Assembly: GCA_020696885.1 (NCBI GenBank)
Contig: JAJFMS010000058.1
Span: 1 to 9,519 of the forward strand
Source of the DNA: Armatimonadota bacterium
Lineage (GTDB): Bacteria; Armatimonadota; SYMT01
DNA: 9,519 nt
Reading direction: 5' to 3'
A program made the position numbers and the translations under genes. This document shows, one piece after another, positions 1 through 6,278 of the stretch (the first letter of the stretch is position 1; each line of letters opens with the position of its first letter). Under the pieces are notes generated by a model. It did no database searches and was not told the DNA's origin. It saw nothing but the letters and a program-made list of their open reading frames with translations.

Positions 1-1
1 C

Positions 2-1531
2 GAAGGCACCAGCGGCCCGCTGGCCGGGGCAGCCGTGGTGAAGCTCGCGGGCTCGGACGGCCACGTGCTGTGGCAGAAGGTACTCCGGAACAGCGGCAGC
101 AACATCCAGTCGGCCTACACCGTCGCTGCGGACAGTCAGAACCACCTCGTCGTGGCGGGGAGCATCTCGGACCCCGAGAACAACAGCAGCTTCCGGGTGG
201 TGAAGCTGGATGGCGCCACCGGAGAGGAGCTCTGGAGCGCCAGTCTGGATGACCCCGACACTTCCGGGGGCGGGGAGCAGGTGAACCGGGTGGTAGTGGA
301 CGCCGCGGACAACGTCCTCGCCTGCGGCGTGCTGATCGCGAGCTCGGAGGCGTTCGGCGCGAACGCGCAGTTCACCGTGGTCAAGCTCGCCGGCTCCGAC
401 GGGGACGTGCTCTGGGAAGTACGGCCGGCATCTCGTACCGGAGAGCGGCGCAGCACGGCCCTGGCGCTGGCCCTGGCGAGTGACGGCGACGCGATCGTTT
501 CCGGAACGTATTTCGATAGCGGCGGGGACCCGGACAGCCTGGTCCTCCGCCTGGAAGGCGGCACCGGGGCGGAGGTATGGGCTCAGTCGGACCCGGACGG
601 CGCCACGGCAGTGGACCTGGCGGTGGGTGAAGGGGACACCGTGGTGACCGCAGGCACCGGGCGAGACGATGGCGGATACCCGCCCCTGCTCACCGTCCGC
701 CGCTTTGACTCGGAAGGCACGCTGCTGTCCACCCATACCCTGGCGACGGCGGACACTGTCGCGGAGGCGCGGGCGGTGGCCGTGGACAGCCAGGGGAACA
801 TCGGGGTCGGGGGCTCGATCCAGGACGATAACCTGACCGAGAGCGCGATGGTGGCGCTGATCGATTGCACCGCTCCCCGCGGATCGCTCCCGAACGTGCA
901 GCCGCGCATGCTGCCAAGCACCGGCGGCACCGTGCAGTTCTCGGCGGTGGCCGAGGACAACGTAGCGGTGGCGTCCGTCACGGCGAAGCTCACCTCCGAA
1001 GGGACCGCACCACTCTCCGGAGCGCTGACGCCCACGGGTCCCGGGGCGTTTGGCGGAACACTGGCGCTGGCCGCGAACCTCGGCGCGGCGGCACGCGTCT
1101 ACGACGTGCGGTTCGTGGTCCGCGATACTTCCGGAAACGAGAGCGAGTTGGAAGGCGGCACCGTGACGGTAGCGGCTCCCCCCGCCGTACTGCGCGTTAC
1201 CCCGGCCAAGCTCTCTTTCGGCAAGGCGAAGGTGGGGCAGTCCAGGCACAAACAGGTGACCCTGCGCAATGCGGGCAAGGGTCAACTGATCGGGCAGATC
1301 GTGAGCCCGGTAGCCGGGTTCACCACGGATCCCACGCTGCCGCCGTCCGCCTCCACGCCGCCCGTGCCGTTCACGCTTCAGCCTGGGGAGAAGAAGAAGC
1401 TCACCGTGTACTTCCGGCCGGGCGAGGCACGCGCCTTCACGGAGAGCCTCACGGTGGTGCTGATAGGGTCGGCAACGACGGTGCCCCCCATCAGCCTCAA
1501 GGGCACCGGGACGGCGCCCCGCCCCAGGTAA
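2..1531 (+). CDS. Extracellular propeller-repeat protein with Ig-like and C-terminal ASH-type domains (5' partial)
   Basis: The reading frame is open from base 2, so the true start and any signal peptide lie upstream; the GTG at 35 is an internal valine. A motif of the form VVKLxGxxGxxLW recurs at nt 35-73, 197-235, 377-415 and 542-580, with a degenerate copy near 692. Spacing is 50-60 residues, and each copy is followed by a strand of the form (A)VDxxxNxxVxG. This is the pattern of blade repeats in PQQ-like or SBBP-type beta-propellers. From about nt 869 to 1174 there is an Ig-like segment (TAPRGSLPNV..., later VVRDTSGNES). From about 1184 to 1519 there is a domain of the ASH / choice-of-anchor D type, with LSFGKAKVGQ, VTLRNAG, a hydrophilic PGEKKKL turn and a closing ISLKGTG. 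These features suggest a secreted or surface protein; the ligand is unknown. No catalytic motif is visible. Domain calls come from sequence pattern only; coding status is certain, exact family less so. Confidence 0.85.
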   Translation, partial: EGTSGPLAGAAVVKLAGSDGHVLWQKVLRNSGSNIQSAYTVAADSQNHLVVAGSISDPENNSSFRVVKLDGATGEELWSASLDDPDTSGGGEQVNRVVVDAADNVLACGVLIASSEAFGANAQFTVVKLAGSDGDVLWEVRPASRTGERRSTALALALASDGDAIVSGTYFDSGGDPDSLVLRLEGGTGAEVWAQSDPDGATAVDLAVGEGDTVVTAGTGRDDGGYPPLLTVRRFDSEGTLLSTHTLATADTVAEARAVAVDSQGNIGVGGSIQDDNLTESAMVALIDCTAPRGSLPNVQPRMLPSTGGTVQFSAVAEDNVAVASVTAKLTSEGTAPLSGALTPTGPGAFGGTLALAANLGAAARVYDVRFVVRDTSGNESELEGGTVTVAAPPAVLRVTPAKLSFGKAKVGQSRHKQVTLRNAGKGQLIGQIVSPVAGFTTDPTLPPSASTPPVPFTLQPGEKKKLTVYFRPGEARAFTESLTVVLIGSATTVPPISLKGTGTAPRPR

Positions 1532-1545
1532 GAAACCGTGCTGCT

Positions 1546-1582
1546 GGAGCGACACCGAACAACCACGATCCGGTGTCGCTCC
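1546..1582 (+). terminator. Perfect 12-bp stem-loop after the propeller gene
   Basis: GGAGCGACACCG (1546-1557) is perfectly complementary to CGGTGTCGCTCC (1571-1582), with a 13-nt loop. It begins 14 nt after the TAA at 1529-1531. No run of T follows, so it is either a terminator without a U-tract or a 3'-end stabilising hairpin. Because the arms are symmetrical it could act on either strand. Confidence 0.6.
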
Positions 1583-1601
1583 CACGGAACGGGTGCGGGA
1601 A

Positions 1602-1623
1602 GGAGGAGCCGGCGGCTCCCTCC
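1602..1623 (+). other. Second intergenic hairpin
   Basis: GGAGGAGCC (1602-1610) pairs with GGCTCCCTCC (1614-1623) through a 3-nt loop, with one bulged C in the right arm. It lies between the first hairpin and the esterase gene. It may be part of a two-hairpin terminator or a 5' leader structure of the next transcript; the sequence does not decide between these. No convincing -35/-10 pair was found in 1532-1710. Confidence 0.35.
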
Positions 1624-1710
1624 CGGAATCGGGGGATGGTCCACTTCGGGCCACGCTTTATCAATCTCCGGTGAGGCGCGCGTCTCCCGGTCCTCGATGC
1701 AGAGAACACC

Positions 1711-3480
1711 ATGAAATCACTCCGCCTGCTGATACCCCTGCTGCTCGCCTCCACCCTGGCCGTGGCCGCGAGCGCCCCGGTGACCGCCCAGGACCTCGAG
1801 CTGACCGCCGACTCGAAGCCGCAGGAAGGCGTTCCCAAGGGAGAGGTGCTGAAGTTCACGTTCGAGAATTCCAAGCTCTTCCCCGGCACCTTCCGCGACT
1901 ACTGGGTCTACGTGCCCGCGCAGTATACGCCAGACAAGCCCGCGTGTCTCTACGTGAACCAGGACGGCCTCCAGTGGAACGGGCCCACCGTCTTCGACAA
2001 CCTGATCCACAAGAAGGAGATGCCGGTCACCATCGGTGTCTACGTGGTGCACGGCCGGGTCCGGGTGAAGGACGGCAACGTCGCGCAGGACCGCTTCAAC
2101 CGCAGCTACGAGTACGATGGCCTGGGTGATCGCTACGCCCGGTTCATCATGGAAGAGCTGCTGCCGGAAGTGGAGTCCAAGAAGACCTCCGACGGGCGCG
2201 CCATCCGGATCTCCAAGGATCCGAACGACCACGCCATCGGCGGCGGCAGCAGCGGTGCGGTCTGCGCCTTCACGGCGGCCTGGGAGCGGCCGGACTACTT
2301 CCGCCGCGTCTGGAGCGCCATCGGCACGTACGTAGGCATCCGCGGGGCGGACCGCTACCCCACCCTGATCCGCAAGTACGAGACCAAGCCGATCCGCGTG
2401 TTCCTACAGGACGGCAGCGCGGACCAGAACATCTACGCCGGCGACTGGTGGCAAGCGAACCTGATGATGGAGCGCGCCCTCACCTTCGCCGGCTACGAAG
2501 TGGAGCACGCCTGGGGTACCGGCGGCCACAACGGCCAGCACGGCACCGCCATCTTCCCGGACGTAATGCGCTGGCTCTGGAAAGGCTGGCCCGCCCCGAT
2601 CAAGGGCGCCGGACCGAACAGGAACGATTACGTCAACGACGTGCTGGTCCCCGGCGAGGACTGGCAGCTCGTCTCGGAAGGCTACCAGTTCACCGAGGGT
2701 CCTGCCGTCAACACCAAGGGCGAGCTGTTCTTCAACGACATCCCGAACAACAAGACGCTGAAGGTCAGTGCGGACGGGAAGGTGTCGACGTTCGTGGCCG
2801 ATTCCAAGCGCGCCAACGGCCAGGCGTTCGGCCCGGACGGTCGCCTCTACGCCATCGTCATGGGCGAGCAGAAGATCGTGACCTACGACGATGCCGGCAA
2901 GGCCACCACCTTCGCCGAGGGGATCGCGGGCAACGACATCGTGGTGGCCCACAACGGAAACGTGTACGCCACGGCGCCGGACCGGATGAACCCCAACGCC
3001 AGCAAGGTCTGGCTAATCAAGCCGAACGGCGAGAAGAGCGTGGTGGACACCGGCCTCCAGTTCACCAACGGCCTCACCATGTCGCCGGATCAGACCCTCC
3101 TCTACGTGGCGGACAGCCGCACGCACTGGGTGTTCAGCTACCAGGTGCAGCCGGACGGCACCCTGGCGCACAAGCAGCAGTACTACCACCTGCACCTGCC
3201 GGACACGGCCGAGGACGCCGGCGCCGACGGGATGCGCATGGACCGCGACGGCCGCCTCTACGTAGCCAGCCGCCTCGGAATCCAGATCTGCGACCAGGCC
3301 GGACGCGTCCACCTGATCCTCCCGACCCCGAACGGCCGCGTCTCGAACCTCTCCTTCGGCGGCGCGAACTTCGACACCCTCTACGCCACCTGCGGCGACA
3401 AGGTGTATAAGCGGAAACTCAAGATCCGCGGCGCCAACGCCTGGGAACAGCCCAACAAGCCACCCACCCCTCGGCTCTAA
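1711..3480 (+). CDS. Secreted esterase (alpha/beta hydrolase) fused to SMP-30/gluconolactonase-like beta-propeller
   Basis: This 589-residue protein begins with a clear signal peptide: K3 and R5, a hydrophobic core at 6-20, and likely cleavage after VTA26. Residues about 45-293 match the putative-esterase (esterase D/Fes-like) fold. The nucleophile elbow is GGSSG with Ser180, followed by CAFTAAWERPDYFRRVWS. The acid is probably Asp234 or Asp238 (FLQDGSAD) and the histidine His273 or His277 (GGHNGQHG). Residues about 318-570 form an SMP-30/gluconolactonase/LRE-type propeller. Candidate metal ligands are Glu329 (FTEGP), Asn453 (TNGL) and Asp506 (ADGM), matching the Glu/Asn/Asp set known in regucalcin, with Asn408 as a likely substrate contact. 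The likely role is periplasmic or extracellular hydrolysis of an ester and a lactone, perhaps from plant carbohydrate; the substrate is inferred only. The ATG at 1711 is chosen because it gives the complete signal peptide. The upstream Shine-Dalgarno is weak (AGAGA at 1701-1705). Confidence 0.92.
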   Translation: MKSLRLLIPLLLASTLAVAASAPVTAQDLELTADSKPQEGVPKGEVLKFTFENSKLFPGTFRDYWVYVPAQYTPDKPACLYVNQDGLQWNGPTVFDNLIHKKEMPVTIGVYVVHGRVRVKDGNVAQDRFNRSYEYDGLGDRYARFIMEELLPEVESKKTSDGRAIRISKDPNDHAIGGGSSGAVCAFTAAWERPDYFRRVWSAIGTYVGIRGADRYPTLIRKYETKPIRVFLQDGSADQNIYAGDWWQANLMMERALTFAGYEVEHAWGTGGHNGQHGTAIFPDVMRWLWKGWPAPIKGAGPNRNDYVNDVLVPGEDWQLVSEGYQFTEGPAVNTKGELFFNDIPNNKTLKVSADGKVSTFVADSKRANGQAFGPDGRLYAIVMGEQKIVTYDDAGKATTFAEGIAGNDIVVAHNGNVYATAPDRMNPNASKVWLIKPNGEKSVVDTGLQFTNGLTMSPDQTLLYVADSRTHWVFSYQVQPDGTLAHKQQYYHLHLPDTAEDAGADGMRMDRDGRLYVASRLGIQICDQAGRVHLILPTPNGRVSNLSFGGANFDTLYATCGDKVYKRKLKIRGANAWEQPNKPPTPRL

Positions 3481-3512
3481 CCGGACGCAGTGAAGTAACT
3501 GCGAGCGTCCGG
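3481..3512 (+). terminator. Stem-loop directly after the esterase stop codon
   Basis: CCGGACGC (3481-3488) is the exact reverse complement of GCGTCCGG (3505-3512), and the left arm begins on the base after TAA. An inner CAGT/ACTG pairing (3488-3491 with 3498-3501) can extend the stem with a short bulge. There is no T-tract after it, so this is a putative terminator or mRNA 3' end hairpin. Confidence 0.5.
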
Positions 3513-3540
3513 CAAAGATGCTCGCACCTTCGCTCCACGG

Positions 3541-3570
3541 CCCCTCTCCATCCGACAGGATGGGGAGGGG
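3541..3570 (+). terminator. 13-bp G/C-rich stem-loop with GACA loop
   Basis: CCCCTCTCCATCC (3541-3553) pairs with GGATGGGGAGGGG (3558-3570) over all 13 positions, counting one G-U wobble, around a 4-nt GACA loop. A weak pyrimidine stretch ending in CTTTT (to 3591) and a second TTTT at 3598-3601 follow at some distance. It may be the main terminator of the esterase transcript. The compact palindromic form would also fit a dispersed repeat family; this window holds only one copy. Confidence 0.55.
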
Positions 3571-3834
3571 TGCCCGAGCCTCTCCTCTTTTGAGATGTTT
3601 TAGAACCCCGGGATCGGGGGATTGTGGAAGTAGCAAGCGAGAACCTCCATTGCGCCCGATCCGGGTGCGAGGTCCGAATACCGCGCAGGAAAAGCTCGCG
3701 TTACGACATAAAGTTGAGCGCGAAACTCGTGAGCGTGGACCGCTGCGCCGCGCCTCACAATCGAGTCCCCGCTCAAATTCGGGGAATGCGGTCTCTAACT
3801 AACCCCGGGGCGCCTGGAGGCCCGAGTCAAACCC

Positions 3835-5103
3835 ATGCAGCTCGCGGAAGATTCCCGAATCCTGCTCGTGGACGACGTACCGGCCAACCTGATCGCTCTG
3901 GAGGCCCTGCTCGAAGACCTCGGGCTGCCCCTGGTGAAGGCCCGGTCCGGACAGGATGCCCTCAAGTGCCTGCTCCAGGGCGATTTCGCGCTGGTGCTGC
4001 TGGATGCCGAGATGCCCGGCATGGACGGCTTCGAGACCGCCCGGCTCATCCACGAGCGAGAGAAGACGCGGGACCTCCCGATCATCTTCCTTACCGCCAT
4101 CTACAAGAGCGAGACGCACGTGCTGCAGGGTTATGCTGTCGGCGCCGTCGACTACCTCTGCAAGCCGGTCAAGCCGGAAGTGCTCAAGAGCAAGGTCACG
4201 GCGTTCGTGGGGATGGCCAAGCGGACTAACGACCTGCAGACCCGCGTGGACGAAACGGCGAAGGACGCCGAATACACTCGCCGGATGAACGCGGAGCTGG
4301 AACGGCGCGTGCTGGAGCGAACCCACCGGATCCAGGAAGCCCAGGACCGGCTGGAACAGCTCAACCAGGAGCTCCGAAAAGCGAACGAGCTGAAGGATGA
4401 GCTGCTGGCGATGCTGGGACATGAGCTGCGGAACCCGCTCGCCGCGCTCACCAACGTTTCGTTCCTGATGGACACCGGCTGCATCGACGAGGCGAAGCTC
4501 TCCCGCTACCGCGAGGTGGTGCGGAAGCAGGTCGCCCGTCTCCGCCGGCTGGTCGACGACCTGCTGGATGCCTCCCGGATCAGCCAGGGACGGCTGGAGC
4601 TCGTGCGAGCGCCGCTGGATCTGCGAACCGTGGTCGCGGAAGCGGTGGATGCGGCTCGCCTCCTCATCGACGCGCACGAGCACGGGGTCTCCGTTTCGGT
4701 GCCGGACGCGCCATTGATGCTGGATGGAGACAGCGATCGCCTGGCCCAGGTAGTCATTGAGCTCCTGGAAAACGCCGCCAAGTTCACGCCTCCGGGCGGC
4801 GAAATCACGCTGTCTCTGGAGTTGGCCCACACTAGCAGCGAGCGGGCGGATGGCCCCCCTTACGCCCTGCTCCGCGTGCGAGACACCGGGCACGGGATGC
4901 CCCCGGAGCTGCTCCCGCGGGCCTTCGACATGTTCACCCAGGGCTCCCGTACCCTCGACCGCCCGGGAGGCGGCCTCGGCGTGGGGCTCACCCTGGTGAA
5001 GTACCTCGTGGAGCTGCACGGCGGCACCGTAGAGATCCACTGCGTGGGTCCCGGCGAAGGCTGCGAGCTCCAGGTGCGCCTCCCCCTCACCGGCAGCGAC
5101 TAA
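3835..5103 (+). CDS. Hybrid sensor histidine kinase with N-terminal receiver domain (REC-HisKA-HATPase)
   Basis: This is a 422-residue cytosolic protein with no signal peptide or membrane segment. Residues 1-126 are a response-regulator receiver. The acidic pocket is D13/D14, the phospho-acceptor is Asp57 (LLDAEMPGMDGFE), and Thr87 and Lys110 (YLCKP) complete the switch. Residues about 133-192 are a charged, heptad-like coiled-coil linker. HisKA carries the H-box LGHELRNPL with His196. The HATPase_c domain shows the N-box at Asn313 (ELLENAAKF), G1 at DTGHGM (350-355), an F-box around F364-F367, and a glycine-rich lid GGGLGVGL (378-385). All key residues are present, so kinase and phosphotransfer activity are expected. 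Signal input probably comes through phosphorylation of the receiver by another kinase, since no sensor domain is present. No cognate regulator gene is adjacent, so it looks like an orphan relay component. The start at 3835 leaves the receiver intact; GGAGG lies 14 nt upstream. Confidence 0.93.
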   Translation: MQLAEDSRILLVDDVPANLIALEALLEDLGLPLVKARSGQDALKCLLQGDFALVLLDAEMPGMDGFETARLIHEREKTRDLPIIFLTAIYKSETHVLQGYAVGAVDYLCKPVKPEVLKSKVTAFVGMAKRTNDLQTRVDETAKDAEYTRRMNAELERRVLERTHRIQEAQDRLEQLNQELRKANELKDELLAMLGHELRNPLAALTNVSFLMDTGCIDEAKLSRYREVVRKQVARLRRLVDDLLDASRISQGRLELVRAPLDLRTVVAEAVDAARLLIDAHEHGVSVSVPDAPLMLDGDSDRLAQVVIELLENAAKFTPPGGEITLSLELAHTSSERADGPPYALLRVRDTGHGMPPELLPRAFDMFTQGSRTLDRPGGGLGVGLTLVKYLVELHGGTVEIHCVGPGEGCELQVRLPLTGSD

Positions 5104-5149
5104 CCAGCGGGTTGTGCTGGCTCGGAGCGTGGGGAGCCCCTAGGGATGT

Positions 5150-5325
5150 TGCCTACAGCGTACCCTTGGCCAGAAAACCGTAGACAGCCGCCTCGTGCGG
5201 CGTTCGCTCACGGCGACCTGCATTGGGAGCGGCGCACCCTACTTCCGGCGACGGGTGGCCATCAGCGAACGCTGCATCCGTAGGGTCGGCTGCGGGCGCT
5301 GCCTACAGCCGTACTCCCTTTGCGC
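5150..5325. repeat. Direct repeats flanking a long imperfect palindrome
   Basis: TGCCTACAGC occurs at 5150-5159 and again at 5300-5309, each followed by a (C)GTAC and C/T-rich tail, making imperfect direct repeats about 150 bp apart. Between them, GCGTTCGCT (5200-5208) is the exact reverse complement of AGCGAACGC (5264-5272). The pairing extends outward to 5195/5277 with two G-U wobbles, giving 14 paired positions. It continues inward with GGC/GCC (5212-5214 with 5258-5260) and a further five pairs (5216-5220 with 5252-5256, one wobble). CAGCCG (5185-5190) also matches CGGCTG (5287-5292). The whole could be a small non-autonomous mobile repeat, a REP-like unit or a structured RNA. The sequence does not tell which, and only one copy is present here. 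Confidence 0.45.
5187..5201. repeat. Small hairpin GCCGC/GCGGC
   Basis: GCCGC (5187-5191) and GCGGC (5197-5201) can pair around a 5-nt loop CTCGT. This local hairpin competes with the longer pairing of 5195-5208 with 5264-5277, so two alternative folds are possible in a transcript. Confidence 0.35.
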
Positions 5326-5476
5326 GAACTATGGGCGATCTGGCCCGGAGGCGGCGCGGGTGCCCCCAGAGCAACCGCCCGCCACCAACGCCACGCCTGA
5401 ATGAGCAGCCGACCCCACGGGTATCACTCTCCCGACGACGTATCCGGCGGTTCCCCATAAGTGGGCCGCTCTCGGC

Positions 5477-5480
5477 GGAG
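5477..5480 (+). promoter_or_regulatory. Shine-Dalgarno site that decides the rhomboid start
   Basis: GGAG is followed by seven bases and then TTG at 5488-5490, an ideal spacing. The GTG at 5461, which opens a longer frame, has no such site upstream. This supports translation from the TTG. Confidence 0.6.
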
Positions 5481-5487
5481 AGATCCA

Positions 5488-6174
5488 TTGATACCCATTG
5501 GCGACGACAATTCCGAGCGCCGCAGCTTTCCGATCGTGACGCTGGCGCTCGTGGCGGCTTGTGTAATGGTGTTCCTGCTGCAGCAATCCGGCGGAGCAGC
5601 CGGGTTCGAGCAGTCCGTGCGCGCATTCGGAGCGATTCCGTATGAGATCACTCACGGCGCCGACATCGGCCCGCCCGGTCCGGCGCCGATCTATCTAACC
5701 GTGCTGACCTCGATGTTCATGCACGCCAACTGGATGCACCTGGGTGGGAACCTGCTCTTCCTCTGGATCTTCGGGGACAACCTGGAAGATCGCATGGGGA
5801 AGGGCCGCTACCTGACCTTTTACCTGCTCTGCGGCCTCGCGGCTACCGCGGCGCAGATCTTCACCAACCCGGACGCCCAGATCCCCGGCATCGGCGCCAG
5901 CGGCGCTATCGCTGGTGTGCTCGGCGGTTACCTGGTGCTGCTCCCGAACGCCAGGGTGCGCACCATGGGCCGGTACGGGGTAACGGAGGTGCCGGCCTGG
6001 ATGATGCTGGGCCTCTGGATCGTGACCCAGGTGCTCTCCGGGGCCGCCGAATGGGGCGGACGTGAGAACGGCGGCATCGCCTACGCGGCCCACGTGGGCG
6101 GCTTCATCGCCGGCCTCGTGCTCGTGAAGCTCTTCGCGCCCGGAGCGCCTGTAATGCGCCGGGCTGCCGTCTAA
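5488..6174 (+). CDS. Rhomboid family intramembrane serine protease
   Basis: The protein is 228 residues from the TTG at 5488. It begins MIPIGDDN followed by a charged stretch and FPIVT, which is the usual N-terminus of this bacterial rhomboid subfamily. A longer frame from GTG at 5461 adds nine residues that do not fit. Predicted membrane helices lie at about 15-31, 68-96, 108-126, 134-153, 170-185 and 198-216. Catalytic serine is Ser138 in GIGASGAIAG, paired with His202 in AAHVGGFIAG. The oxyanion-side HLGGN motif is at 84-88, after MHANWM. All core catalytic residues are present, so it should cleave transmembrane substrates within the inner membrane; the substrate is unknown. Residues between helices 1 and 2 form a long loop with a GPPGPAPIY stretch. 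It appears to be a single-gene unit, with a hairpin downstream. Confidence 0.93.
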   Translation: MIPIGDDNSERRSFPIVTLALVAACVMVFLLQQSGGAAGFEQSVRAFGAIPYEITHGADIGPPGPAPIYLTVLTSMFMHANWMHLGGNLLFLWIFGDNLEDRMGKGRYLTFYLLCGLAATAAQIFTNPDAQIPGIGASGAIAGVLGGYLVLLPNARVRTMGRYGVTEVPAWMMLGLWIVTQVLSGAAEWGGRENGGIAYAAHVGGFIAGLVLVKLFAPGAPVMRRAAV

Positions 6175-6189
6175 CTGCCCTGCTCACCG

Positions 6190-6226
6190 CCGGATGCCGT
6201 TGCGCCTATCGGCCAATGGCATCCGG
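6190..6226 (+). terminator. 13-bp stem-loop after the rhomboid gene
   Basis: CCGGATGCCGTTG (6190-6202) pairs with CAATGGCATCCGG (6214-6226) over 13 positions with one G-U wobble. The loop can fold further through GCC/GGC (6204-6206 with 6211-6213). It starts 15 nt after the TAA at 6172-6174. A G-run follows rather than a T-run, so termination would be of the non-classical kind or the hairpin protects the 3' end. Confidence 0.6.
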
Positions 6227-6278
6227 GGGTAGCCGCGGGAGGCTTCGACCGGGTACAAATGGGTAGGAGCAACCTGCG

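Larger units (their letters stand above)
3481..3834. other. 354-bp gap rich in hairpins, no gene seen
   Basis: This gap lies between the esterase stop and the histidine kinase start. Beyond the two larger stem-loops listed separately, it holds smaller ones: CCCCG/CGGGG at 3606-3610 and 3615-3619 with a GGAT loop; CGCCCG/CGGGTG with a 3-nt loop at about 3654-3668, including one G-U pair; CCCCG/CGGGG at 3767-3771 and 3780-3784; and the palindrome CCCCGGGG at 3803-3810. Short open frames crossing this gap have no Shine-Dalgarno and no recognisable protein. The kinase promoter should be here, but I cannot identify a convincing -35/-10 pair. A GGAGG at 3816-3820 is the probable, rather distant, ribosome binding site of the kinase. 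Confidence 0.6.
5104..5487. other. 384-bp gap with a structured element, no gene seen
   Basis: This gap runs between the kinase stop and the rhomboid TTG start. It contains a weak hairpin just after the stop (CCAGC 5104-5108 with GCTGG 5116-5120), the structured element described separately at 5150-5325, and the rhomboid leader. Short open frames across it change composition freely and show no ribosome site or recognisable family, so I do not call them. No promoter motif stands out; the rhomboid promoter presumably lies between 5326 and 5475. Confidence 0.6.

Noticed and set aside
1532..1710. Promoter for the esterase gene (an AT-rich CTTTATCAAT near 1656)
   Set aside because: No matching -35 element at a proper distance was found, so I do not list it.
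2448..3410. 320-codon open frame on the plus strand
   Set aside because: It is a +1-type shadow of the esterase/SMP-30 gene, with Arg/Pro/Gly-rich low-information sequence.
3624..4229. 201-codon open frame running from the gap into the kinase gene
   Set aside because: Most of it overlaps the receiver domain in another frame, it is Arg/Gly/Pro-rich, and it has no ribosome site.
3799..5040. 413-codon open frame on the minus strand
   Set aside because: It lies wholly antisense to the histidine kinase, whose motifs are complete. The frame is a by-product of high GC at third positions, and its translation (rich in His, Gln, Val) matches no family.
5150..5325. tRNA or CRISPR repeat
   Set aside because: There is no cloverleaf with anticodon and T-arm consensus, and only two imperfect copies of the direct repeat, without regular spacers.
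5195..5655. Several short open frames on both strands in the gap before the rhomboid gene
   Set aside because: They have no ribosome sites, no recognisable families and overlapping incompatible frames. The region is better explained by the palindromic element and leader.
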